DNA of 7,661 nt. It comes from Thermoplasmata archaeon (lineage in GTDB: Archaea; Thermoplasmatota; Thermoplasmata; Thermoplasmatales; Thermoplasmataceae). Position 1 is the first letter of the stretch. Every line of letters starts with the position of its first letter. The notes below the pieces were generated by a model. It ran no database searches. It was not told the origin of the DNA and saw only the letters and a list, made by a program, of their open reading frames with translations. Location of the stretch: contig JAJYDZ010000071.1 of the NCBI GenBank assembly GCA_021790415.1, forward strand, positions 1 through 7,661, read 5' to 3'. Positions 1 to 6,256 of this stretch are shown in pieces. The position numbers and the translations under genes are program-made.

Positions 1-256
1 TTTCATCAACTATCATCAACGGAAACCTTGCATAGGTTGCAAGACGGTATGACAGTTTCGATGAGAGGAAATCCTTTCTCAATATCTGGACAAGCTTAAC
101 CGCCGTGATATAATATATGGATATATCAGAGAAAGCAGCCTGCATTCCAAGTGCAACGGATAAATGTGTTTTACCAACACCCGGTGGTCCAAGGAATACC
201 ACATTCTCATTATTGTGAATGAACCGCATGGTCATGAGATCGTTGATATGCTCCCT
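1..256 (-). pseudogene. IS21-family IstB-like ATPase relic, N-terminally truncated, runs off the left edge
   Basis: The minus strand encodes an AAA+ ATPase segment with a clear Walker A motif, GPPGVGKTH (bases 164-190), preceded by NVVFL. About 60 residues later comes a Walker B motif, LMIVDE, at bases 2-19. The spacing and flanking sequence (LSVALGMQAA after Walker A, YITAVKLVQIL in the middle) match IstB, the helper ATPase of IS21 transposons, which works with the IstA transposase; DnaC-type ATPases are more distant relatives. IstB normally has about 90 residues before Walker A. Here only about 21 remain before an in-frame TAA at 257-259, and no frame upstream restores the missing domain. 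The C-terminal part lies beyond the window. No istA is visible. An internal ATG (233-235) could still start a shortened product, but a dead remnant is more likely. Confidence 0.8.
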
Positions 257-475
257 TTATTACTTGTACAGTATTAACGAGATATTATAATCATCATCCT
301 ATGGTTATATTGGTCATTCTGACGGCATTCAACTTTAACATTTGAGTAAATTGTTTCTTTAAAGATATATTCAATCAAGGATCAATAGTTCCCTATCTAT
401 CTAATATAACATTGAATGTATTAATCAGATCAATATATTTCTGACGCTTTGAAGAAAAAGTCTCTCAAAGGCCTA

Positions 476-490
476 TTTTAAAAGAAAAAT
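476..490 (-). terminator. T-rich tract downstream of amt
   Basis: About 40 bases after the amt stop, the minus strand reads ATTTTTCTTTTAAAA. Runs of T without a strong hairpin are the usual archaeal intrinsic termination signal, so this could end the amt transcript. The rest of the gap between amt and the IstB relic (260-475) is AT-rich and I see no gene in it. Confidence 0.3.
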
Positions 491-529
491 GGTATTTTGG
501 TCTCCTGTAAATATGATTCACAGATCATC

Positions 530-1900
530 TCATTTCTCGGGACTATCAGATACAGAAAACTCGGCAATAACACTATCTTGAGGGATTGAATGTTTCTGAT
601 TTATTTCTTCTTGGAAATCAGATATTGAAGATTTGTTATACACGCTTTCCTGTAGTATCCCTTTTAATACCATGCTTATGGCATAAATTGATAGGTATGA
701 AGCGGTAAAAACGAATGCGCCAACAACTATTACTGCAAAGGACTCAAGTCCGAGCTGATAAAGCGCCGCAAAACCTCCGCCAAAAAGTAGACCATTTGGA
801 AGATTTGAGGCTCCGGATGCACCTGCAAATGCGGTTTGTGTAAAAAATGCTATCATAAGAAGACCAAATATTCCTCCAACGGTATGACCCGGAAGTACTC
901 CGACCGGATCGGTATACCATTTTGGCTTGGAAAATATTCTCTCTGCAAATACAAATATGGGCCCGCTTATGAGACCAATAATAACTGCACTTCCCGGACT
1001 CACATATCCTGCCAGAGGTGTTATGACAATGAGTCCCATTAGAACACCGTTCACACCATATAAGACTCCAGGATCCTCTTTGGAAATGAGGAATTTCGTC
1101 GCCATGGTTGAAACCATTGCGGATGCAGCAGCCAGAAATGTGGTTATTACCACTATCACGGTTTCATTTGTAAAAGCGAGTTCACTTCCTGGATTAAAGC
1201 CAAACCAGCCAACCCATAGAAGAAGAATTGAAAGCGTTAACCAGCCGGAATTCAAATTTATCTTTTCTACCAATGACTGTTTTAATCCTCTCCTCTTTTC
1301 TTCCTGCCATATTCTAATCATTATGGCAATTGCAGCGAACCCTGCAGCCGCATGCACCACCAACCCTCCCGCAAAGTCACGAACTCCCATCGTATACAAC
1401 CAGCCGGTTGGATTCCAAATCCACGCTGCCGGCAATGTCCATATTAATGCAAAGTAGATTATTGCAAATATCATGAAAGCAGATAATTTAATCTTACGGA
1501 GCACCACAACGGCAACAAGTGCAAGTGTTACAGATGCGAAAGCAGTCTCAAAGAGAAAATATGTACCCAATGACAAGCCAGTATCAAAGAACTTTGTTCC
1601 GGTAAGCCAGAAAACGCTGGTCAATGATCCTGAAACGGTGGTAGAAAACATGCCGAGGAATATGTTGCTGTAAAAGGGATTTCCGATTACTCCACCGATG
1701 GTTGGAGCGAAGGCGATATTGAATCCTATCAATCCCATAAAGAACAATGCAAACCCCGTGATAATGAGGGTCTTGTATAGACTTCTGTCCATCCTGTGGC
1801 CAAGTTCACCAATTTCAAGAAATCCAACCGATATTGTCATGGTAAACACGAGAAGACCTGCAATCAAAACCCAGAGATTATTTATTAGATCAGTTTGCAT
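530..1900 (-). CDS. amt: Amt/Mep/Rh-family ammonium transporter
   Basis: Integral membrane channel that moves ammonium/ammonia across the cytoplasmic membrane for nitrogen assimilation. About 11 hydrophobic segments are visible. Residue numbers here count from a GTG three codons upstream (1907-1909). The family signature DFAGGLVVHAAAG is at 178-190, giving the binding-site Asp (D178) and the first pore His (H186), eight residues apart as in E. coli AmtB. The second pore His is H342 in LPGHTVGGIFG. GWFGFNPGS (234-242) and FETAFASVTLALV (120-132) supply the likely Phe gate residues F238 and F124. I chose ATG at 1898-1900 because GTGAT, matching the archaeal anti-Shine-Dalgarno, lies four bases before it; the GTG itself is part of that sequence. 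Unusual: the cytoplasmic tail after about residue 415 lacks the conserved GLD..EHGE block, and no glnK regulator gene is adjacent. Family assignment is secure; transport direction and regulation are inferred. Confidence 0.95.
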   Translation of the reverse strand: MQTDLINNLWVLIAGLLVFTMTISVGFLEIGELGHRMDRSLYKTLIITGFALFFMGLIGFNIAFAPTIGGVIGNPFYSNIFLGMFSTTVSGSLTSVFWLTGTKFFDTGLSLGTYFLFETAFASVTLALVAVVVLRKIKLSAFMIFAIIYFALIWTLPAAWIWNPTGWLYTMGVRDFAGGLVVHAAAGFAAIAIMIRIWQEEKRRGLKQSLVEKINLNSGWLTLSILLLWVGWFGFNPGSELAFTNETVIVVITTFLAAASAMVSTMATKFLISKEDPGVLYGVNGVLMGLIVITPLAGYVSPGSAVIIGLISGPIFVFAERIFSKPKWYTDPVGVLPGHTVGGIFGLLMIAFFTQTAFAGASGASNLPNGLLFGGGFAALYQLGLESFAVIVVGAFVFTASYLSIYAISMVLKGILQESVYNKSSISDFQEEINQKHSIPQDSVIAEFSVSDSPEK

Positions 1901-1933
1901 CAAAATCACTTACGTCGGGGAATTAGGGATGAT

Positions 1934-1945
1934 TATTTTAAATAT
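1934..1945 (-). promoter_or_regulatory. TATA box of amt
   Basis: The minus strand reads ATATTTAAAATA, a strong archaeal TATA-box match, centred near 1939. A start site about 25 bases downstream (near 1914) would give a leader of roughly 14 bases to ATG 1900. That leader would contain the GTGAT Shine-Dalgarno-like sequence. Position is inferred from spacing. Confidence 0.55.
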
Positions 1946-2105
1946 CGTGTTGAATTATTAGTCACTTTTATGTTGATGCAGTTTCATATTCAATTTCACC
2001 AGACATGTGTGGAAGAAAGCCATAGATGGACAATGTCTAAATTATGATGAATAACGCCGGAAAAACCGGAATGAGAAATAATGCCTGTATGGCAGAAGAC
2101 ACAGC

Positions 2106-2124
2106 TATGGAAATTTATTCCATA
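2106..2124. repeat. Short perfect inverted repeat (hairpin)
   Basis: TATGGAA (2106-2112) and TTCCATA (2118-2124) form a perfect 7-base-pair stem with a five-base loop. A T-rich run follows on the plus strand. It lies in the gene-poor stretch upstream of amt (1910-2460), where no plus-strand gene needs terminating, so its role is unknown. The weak stem could be chance. Confidence 0.35.
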
Positions 2125-2153
2125 TTTGTTTGGATTCTTAGAAGCCACATTGT

Positions 2154-2399
2154 TCAACAGGTTAATCCTTTCTGCCTGAGATAGAGGAATAATGCGAGGA
2201 TAGAGGGGATTAAGCCCACTGCAATATTGCTCATGAATTGTGCAATAAAACTTGACGCCTCAATATATCATGATTGTGATAGGTATTGTGCAGAAAGAAT
2301 CATGTTTGTCATCGTGAAACCGACGTAAAATCCTATGGCGGTCAGACTATCCCCTAAACCTAAGACAGGAAGCGGTCCCACAAATGTGTAAGGTTGTGT
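2154..2399 (-). pseudogene. Relic of an unidentified membrane protein, interrupted by TGA
   Basis: The minus strand reads as a continuous protein-like frame of about 81 codons. It is closed at its 5' side by TGA (2400-2402), interrupted by TGA (2268-2270) and ends at TGA (2154-2156). The part before the internal stop contains GPLPVLGLGDSLTAIGFYVG and then FTMTNMILSAQYLSQ. The part after it contains IAQFMSNIAVGLIPSILALF followed by LYLRQKG. Two or three hydrophobic helices with a basic end look like the C-terminal helices of a transporter. The frame is preserved across the internal stop, which suggests recent decay of a real gene. No start codon in a sensible place and no family that I recognise. 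Confidence 0.4.
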
Positions 2400-2460
2400 A
2401 TTCAAATTAGGGTGAAAATTTTAAAATTGGCAATCCTCTGCAAATTGAAAAGTAGTTTCC

Positions 2461-3213
2461 TTATGCCTCTTCTAACCATTTGCTTATACATTTTTGTACG
2501 TCATCAAAGTCTGGTAATACGCCCAGGATTATTTGTTTCAATTCCCTTTTATACGTTTTGCCTGTCTGGTCCAATCTTTTCATAAATTCATCGAAGTCAA
2601 AGTGCGTATGGTAATAGTCAAGCTTCTTGTTTACCAATACCTGGTCAAACTTAATCTTCTTTTTATAAATCAGATAATAGAGATCGTTTACATCCCTGGC
2701 TTTTTCACGTGTAAGTATTGCTCTAATCTTTTCTGCTCCCACCTCATCAAGATTCATTCCTTGGACTACCTTGACTGGAATATCGTATTGTGGAAAGTCT
2801 GCCATCAGGGATATCTTTGGAAGAATAATATCCTCCCTCGAGCTGATTTCCACATATACGATGCATCTGTCCTTTTCAGTGGTATTAAGGGGGCCGTTAA
2901 TCATGAATCTTGCAGATAGACCAAGATTGTTATCTTTCATGATCTTAAATTCATTTTCGTAACCGTATAAATTCAAAGATCTGGAAACAAATTCAGGTAG
3001 CGTTTTCTTTATGGGAGCTGCAGCAGTGAAATCCAAATCCTCAGAAAATCTGTTCAGGCCATGAAAAATCCACAGATACGTTCCCCCTTTAAACACGAGA
3101 GGGTAATCGGAGACTATTGTGAGAATCAGACTCTGCACATAGTGCTTTTCCTGCTGCCATGGCCTCATGCCTGATAGTTTTGACAATTCTATTATTCTCT
3201 TTGAGTTGATCAT
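2461..3213 (-). CDS. AbiEii-family nucleotidyltransferase toxin (module 1)
   Basis: Toxin half of an AbiE-like toxin-antitoxin pair, 250 residues, close to the family's usual length. The fold is that of MNT/DNA polymerase beta-type nucleotidyltransferases: KGGT at 42-45, then RFSEDLDF at 55-62, giving metal-binding D59 and D61. A third likely acidic residue is E122 in YVEIS. The C-terminal family motif follows as EKIRAILTREKARDVNDLYYL (161-181, with K162, R173, D174 and D177). All expected motifs are intact, so the enzyme is probably active. Studied AbiEii/MenT toxins transfer nucleotides, with GTP or tRNA acceptor ends as reported partners; the substrate here is unknown. Its ATG overlaps the antitoxin stop as ATGA (3210-3213), implying translational coupling. 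A GGAGG sequence seven bases upstream supports this start. Confidence 0.9.
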   Translation of the reverse strand: MINSKRIIELSKLSGMRPWQQEKHYVQSLILTIVSDYPLVFKGGTYLWIFHGLNRFSEDLDFTAAAPIKKTLPEFVSRSLNLYGYENEFKIMKDNNLGLSARFMINGPLNTTEKDRCIVYVEISSREDIILPKISLMADFPQYDIPVKVVQGMNLDEVGAEKIRAILTREKARDVNDLYYLIYKKKIKFDQVLVNKKLDYYHTHFDFDEFMKRLDQTGKTYKRELKQIILGVLPDFDDVQKCISKWLEEA

Positions 3214-3782
3214 CCAACCGCCTCCAGCAGCTTCAATCTTCCTTTGCCTTTGAATTTCTCCAAATAAGGCTTAAATTCTAACATCTCTTTGCTCCCAGTA
3301 TATGGATCAATATCTTTTTTGGAAAAATAATTGAGGTAGTATCCATCCAGAAGCGCTTTTTCTACAGTTGCAACAAAGCAGTAACTTCTCCCTATTTTGT
3401 GGCGTTCATAACCAAACATGAGTGCCGAAGGAATCTTATGATATACCAGACCGAGGCCGACAAGCACGATGGAGTTCACGGGAGTTACAGATTGGACACT
3501 GTGCGGAGCCTGCTGCAGTACATTGTGAAACAGCAAAGCCGAGTGCAGTGATATATATGATGGTTCAATTAACTGAGAAGCTATCACTAGATCATTGGCT
3601 GCAAAAGAAATTTTTCCTCTTACCAAAGGAATAGCAAGACCACTTTTCCATAGGCGAGTCAGATAAACTGAAGCAGTGGTGTGATTTTTACCTGTTAAAT
3701 TGGATAGCTGAGATGTTGTGTATACTGCCCTTTCAGACTCCAGAGCCATTTCCCTAATTTTATAAAGCGTAAGTTCTTTCAT
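3210..3782 (-). CDS. AbiEi-like winged-helix antitoxin (module 1)
   Basis: First gene of the left AbiE-like module, 190 residues. Residues 1-60 form a predicted winged helix-turn-helix: TTSQLSNLTGKNHTTASVYL as the helix pair, then LTRLWKSGLAIPLVRGKISF as the recognition helix and wing. The C-terminal domain has the family landmarks EPSYISLHSAL (73-83) and VATVEKALLD (137-146), typical of AbiEi-type (COG5340) transcriptional antitoxins. Known AbiEi proteins neutralise the toxin without stable contact and repress their own promoter through the winged helix; both roles are inferred here. The stop codon overlaps the toxin start by four bases. An internal ATG at codon 12 is an alternative start. 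The gene reads in the conventional antitoxin-then-toxin order. Confidence 0.85.
   Translation of the reverse strand: MKELTLYKIREMALESERAVYTTSQLSNLTGKNHTTASVYLTRLWKSGLAIPLVRGKISFAANDLVIASQLIEPSYISLHSALLFHNVLQQAPHSVQSVTPVNSIVLVGLGLVYHKIPSALMFGYERHKIGRSYCFVATVEKALLDGYYLNYFSKKDIDPYTGSKEMLEFKPYLEKFKGKGRLKLLEAVG
3221..3225 (-). promoter_or_regulatory. Shine-Dalgarno of module 1 toxin
   Basis: GGAGG on the minus strand, seven bases before the toxin ATG (3213), lies inside the end of the antitoxin gene. It is the clearest ribosome binding site in the window. It fits an internal operon gene, whereas several first genes here look leaderless. Confidence 0.7.
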
Positions 3783-4440
3783 TGTTATCAGTCTGTTTAT
3801 ACAATATTGTTAATGTGGGATGACCATATAAGCTTAATCGATCTGCCGACAAGAATCTGGATTACATTTAATGAAATTGCCTGGATTAATGAATAACCCG
3901 CAGGGAGATAGAAACATCCTTCGGCATCATGAAGAACGATCTCGAGGGGGACAAGACATGACTGCAAATTCATGATTCGGTCAGGGGGATATCCTCAGAA
4001 TTTTCACGGTATTATATCTCCATTAAGGTATTCTCAACATCTTGACGGAGAAAGGTCTCAATGGAAAGCCATTGACCAGTGAGTTTCATCCAGAGTTGCT
4101 CAACACAAATTTGATCAATCATTGCTTAAAAACAATATTCTAATGGATACCAAAGCAAGCGGAGAAGACGGAAGAGATTATGCGGATAAAGTTATTCTAA
4201 AAGATTCTGAGGAGCAAGCTTTTTACAGAGATACTTGTTCTCAGGAAAGTTGAATGTTATTTTAAGATTCAGGATCGTAAAATCCAACCACTATTTCCTT
4301 CGCAATTTTCCTTTTTCGGTTACAGACATGGATTCTAAATTTTTCTGAGAAGGTGTATGGAGTATCGGGATATTTGGTATCGGTTGTGAAATCATCGGAA
4401 CATCATGACTTGGTACCAGTATGGCAGATTAACCATAGAT
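3783..4440. other. Intergenic gap between the two divergent AbiE modules; no intact gene
   Basis: No intact gene is visible. Short coding-like traces exist on both strands. Minus strand 4262-4402 reads 47 codons including TDTKYPDTPYTFSEKFRIHV and KRKIAKEIVVGFYDPES; a +1 frame just before it contains NLPYWYQVMMF. On the plus strand about 4087-4254 holds an open frame including FDQSLLKNNILMDTKASGED, and an overlapping frame contains ILNILTEKGLNGKPLTSEF. None has a credible start and ribosome site, and I recognise no family. The stretch may be the eroded remains of one or more genes or simply spacer. I see no tRNA-like or repeat-array structure in it. Confidence 0.4.
3801..3832 (-). promoter_or_regulatory. 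Putative promoter and palindromic operator of module 1
   Basis: The minus strand has a TATA-like CTTATATGG (3824-3832). Initiation about 25 bases downstream would fall near 3803, leaving a leader of about 20 bases before ATG 3782. A perfect 10-base palindrome, ACAATATTGT (3801-3810), sits at that inferred start site, where a bound repressor would block transcription. A second TATA-like sequence, GTATAAAC (3796-3803), is closer to the start and cannot be excluded. All inferred from sequence. Confidence 0.4.
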
Positions 4441-4444
4441 ATAC

Positions 4445-4453
4445 TTTAATATA
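4445..4453 (+). promoter_or_regulatory. TATA box of module 2
   Basis: TTTAATATA is centred 25 bases upstream of the ATG at 4474, the archaeal TATA-to-start distance. This implies a leaderless mRNA beginning at or near the start codon. No Shine-Dalgarno sequence is visible, which agrees. Confidence 0.6.
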
Positions 4454-4459
4454 GCTACG

Positions 4460-4469
4460 GTTGATCAAC
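4460..4469. promoter_or_regulatory. Palindromic candidate operator of module 2
   Basis: GTTGATCAAC is a perfect 10-base palindrome lying exactly between the TATA box and the toxin start. A repressor bound here, plausibly the winged-helix antitoxin of the same operon, would block the polymerase. Autoregulation is known for AbiEi antitoxins; the link to this site is inference. Confidence 0.4.
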
Positions 4470-4473
4470 TATA

Positions 4474-5118
4474 ATGAAAATTCCATTGGCAAATCAACTG
4501 AAGAAAAGGCAGCAGGTTGAAACCGCGTTTCTTCAGGATGAAATCATAAGAATCATATATATGACCACAGAGGATTTGGTTTTGCATGGCGGGACGGCTA
4601 TTTGGAGATGTTATTCTAGTAAGAGATTTTCTGAAGACCTTTACTTTTACTCATCCTCATTCCCAACTCTCACTAAACAGTTTGAAAAAAGGGCATCATC
4701 TCAAGGGCTTATGATTACAAAAATAAAGGATACGGGCAATGTTATAGTTTCCACTGTTTCAAACGGCAAAACAAGCGTGAAACTTGAGGTAAATCATGTA
4801 AGAAAGGTAGAAGGAACAATAACAACATATGAACTCACAGACGGTACGGAAATAGAAATACTAAGTCTCACACCTGATCAATTTATAGAAGAGAAAATTA
4901 ACGCATATAGTGACAGGCGTTACATTAGAGACATATACGACATTTACCACCTGGTTAAATCATGCCGTATACTGGAATCTACCCGAACAAATCTTAGACA
5001 ATTTTTGCAGAATATTCAGCATCCTGTGGATGAACCCATTCTCAAGTCAATCGTTTATATGGGGCTTGCGCCAACCTTTGATCGCATGGTTAACGAGATA
5101 GGGAGAAACATTGCATGA
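4474..5118 (+). CDS. AbiEii-family nucleotidyltransferase toxin (module 2), DxD motif altered
   Basis: Toxin-like partner of the right AbiE-like module, 214 residues, shorter than the left toxin (250). The nucleotidyltransferase landmarks are HGGT (38-41), RFSEDLYF (51-58), an acidic KLEVN (103-107), and the C-terminal block EEKINAYSDRRYIRDIYDIY (139-158, with K141, R152, D153, D156). In the DxD metal-binding motif the first Asp (D55) is kept but the second is Tyr (Y57, codon TAC at 4642-4644), one base from GAC. This should weaken or abolish metal-dependent catalysis, unless the protein has been repurposed. The start is supported by the TATA box 25 bases upstream and by the absence of an in-frame alternative nearby. 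It is the first gene of the operon and overlaps the antitoxin start by ATGA (5115-5118). It is not a close copy of the left toxin. Confidence 0.85.
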   Translation: MKIPLANQLKKRQQVETAFLQDEIIRIIYMTTEDLVLHGGTAIWRCYSSKRFSEDLYFYSSSFPTLTKQFEKRASSQGLMITKIKDTGNVIVSTVSNGKTSVKLEVNHVRKVEGTITTYELTDGTEIEILSLTPDQFIEEKINAYSDRRYIRDIYDIYHLVKSCRILESTRTNLRQFLQNIQHPVDEPILKSIVYMGLAPTFDRMVNEIGRNIA

Positions 5119-5705
5119 AGTTCATGAAGCAGTTTATAGAGGAGTTCAGCAAAAAGCCTGCCTTTGGAATTGATGAAGTTAAGACGTTCATTAGGAGGAG
5201 AAATGCATCTGAGGGATATCACAAACTTCTGATTCAGAACTTGCTTAAATCAGGTCGGATTTACAAAATAACCAGGGGTGCCTATACGTTCTACGACGAA
5301 GTACAATATGTCGGATTTGCTTTTCCTCCATTCTACTATGGCCTTGAGGATGCCCTTTCATTAAGGGGATTATGGGAACAGGAAACCAACCCTGTTATTA
5401 TAACACCAAGAAAAGTGAGGAATGGGATTAGGCAATTCGACTCCCGTAACTATCTCGTGAGACGAATTAAGAGAGATATGTTCTTCGGATATACACTATT
5501 GAAATATGAACAATTTTACATCCCGGTATCTGACATAGAAAAAACCTTGATCGATCTGGTTTATTTTGATATAAGAATACCAGATGAAATTATTTCCACC
5601 GTGATCAAGAAAATGAATCGGGAAACTTTCAATAGCTACCTGACAGAATTACCGCAATATCTCTCAAACCGGATTAGAATTATTGTTCGCAAAAAGAAAT
5701 GGTGA
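5115..5705 (+). CDS. AbiEi-like winged-helix antitoxin (module 2)
   Basis: Second gene of the right module, 196 residues. Residues about 16-61 form a winged helix (FGIDEVKTFIRRR, then LLIQNLLKSGRIYKITRGAY), with the KITRGAYTFYDE wing typical of AbiEi-type antitoxins. The C-terminal domain shows FYYGLEDALSLRGLW (73-87), VIITPRKVRNG (94-104) and DIEKTLIDLVYF (140-151), all family landmarks. It should neutralise the upstream toxin and repress the operon; this is inferred from relatives. Order is unusual: toxin first, antitoxin second, the reverse of the left module. Translation is probably coupled through the ATGA overlap; GGGAG about nine bases upstream is only a weak ribosome site. A second ATG three codons in is an alternative start. 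Confidence 0.85.
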   Translation: MKFMKQFIEEFSKKPAFGIDEVKTFIRRRNASEGYHKLLIQNLLKSGRIYKITRGAYTFYDEVQYVGFAFPPFYYGLEDALSLRGLWEQETNPVIITPRKVRNGIRQFDSRNYLVRRIKRDMFFGYTLLKYEQFYIPVSDIEKTLIDLVYFDIRIPDEIISTVIKKMNRETFNSYLTELPQYLSNRIRIIVRKKKW

Positions 5706-5816
5706 AGTGAAAGCAGTTACTCCTTTACGATTGGTGACCATTCCAAGTTGAGCAATAGATCGAAAATATATCTCTTCAGACTGATATGCATCAGTTAAAT
5801 CTGCACATCTCCTGCC
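5706..5816 (-). pseudogene. Possible coding relic behind module 2
   Basis: The minus strand is open from a TAG (5817-5819) into the end of the module 2 antitoxin gene. It reads ADLTDAYQSEEIYF followed by RSIAQLGMVTNRKGVTAF. The pattern of an Asp, a Tyr-x-Ser-Glu and a later LG with basic residues is loosely like the block around the second catalytic Asp of DDE transposases, but this is not a secure match. There is no start codon in a sensible place and the frame is short, so chance is possible. Confidence 0.25.
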
Positions 5817-5825
5817 CTATCAAAT

Positions 5826-5866
5826 CGATCATATTAGATCGCCCCTATTGTTTTCTTCTTGTTTTT
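5826..5866 (+). terminator. Possible terminator of module 2
   Basis: CGATC (5826-5830) and GATCG (5837-5841) form a small perfect inverted repeat around six bases. It is followed by the T-rich tract TTGTTTTCTTCTTGTTTTT (5848-5866). The T tract alone could terminate an archaeal transcript. It lies about 145 bases after the antitoxin stop and just before the convergent protease gene. Confidence 0.35.
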
Positions 5867-5882
5867 AAGAACGACTGGGTAT

Positions 5883-6242
5883 TCAAATCCTCATAGTATC
5901 AGTTCTGAAGTCCAGTTTCAATCCAATCATTTGAAGTATTTCCACTCCAATTATAGCTGGAAAATCTATATTTTCGAGAATTATAAATTCCGGTTCAGGA
6001 ATTATAATCCCATTCAGTTTTAGATACTCGAATGTCAATGAACCATGTAATTCCTTGGACGATGACCCTGGTATAGAAACAGGAATTTCACTGTAAGATA
6101 TAAATCCAAGTTGTTCTGGTCTAATTCCACTGGGTAATACAGCATTTATGTAGTTACCTTCAGCTCCAGAATCTATCAATGCGGAGAATTTGGCACTCTT
6201 GCTTGTGCCCTTTACTTCAATCTGTTCGATGATCAATCCCAT
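5883..6242 (-). CDS. Retropepsin-like (clan AA) aspartic protease
   Basis: A 119-residue single-domain protein with the hallmarks of retroviral-type aspartic proteases. The catalytic motif is ALIDSGAEGNYIN (21-33) with D24 in DSGA. A second-half hydrophobic-Gly motif, PAIIGVEILQMIGLKLDF (95-112), ends in the expected beta strand. Such proteins work as homodimers, each subunit giving one Asp; the length fits one half-site. No signal peptide or membrane segment is visible, so it should be cytoplasmic. It is the second gene of a pair, starting 14 bases after the 83-residue hypothetical gene. No good Shine-Dalgarno lies before its ATG; AAGGA is 11 bases upstream. Its substrate is unknown, and the neighbour is the natural candidate partner. 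The fold call is strong; actual proteolysis is inferred. Confidence 0.8.
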   Translation of the reverse strand: MGLIIEQIEVKGTSKSAKFSALIDSGAEGNYINAVLPSGIRPEQLGFISYSEIPVSIPGSSSKELHGSLTFEYLKLNGIIIPEPEFIILENIDFPAIIGVEILQMIGLKLDFRTDTMRI

Positions 6243-6256
6243 GTGAAAGAGTGTCC

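Noticed and set aside
836..1961. Four plus-strand open frames opposite amt (66 to 176 codons)
   Set aside because: They are antisense to a well-supported transporter gene, have no family resemblance, and arise from its codon pattern.
2057..2069. CCGG-AAAAA-CCGG inverted repeat
   Set aside because: Only a four-base stem, easily chance; no gene for it to terminate or regulate.
2394..2962. Plus-strand open frames opposite the module 1 toxin
   Set aside because: Antisense to a gene with all AbiEii motifs; the translations are Cys/Leu-rich with no domain.
3422..3634. Plus-strand open frame opposite the module 1 antitoxin
   Set aside because: Antisense shadow with no recognisable content or promoter.
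4910..5101. Second plus-strand frame inside the module 2 toxin gene
   Set aside because: Lies wholly within the 3' part of a supported gene and has no independent ribosome site.
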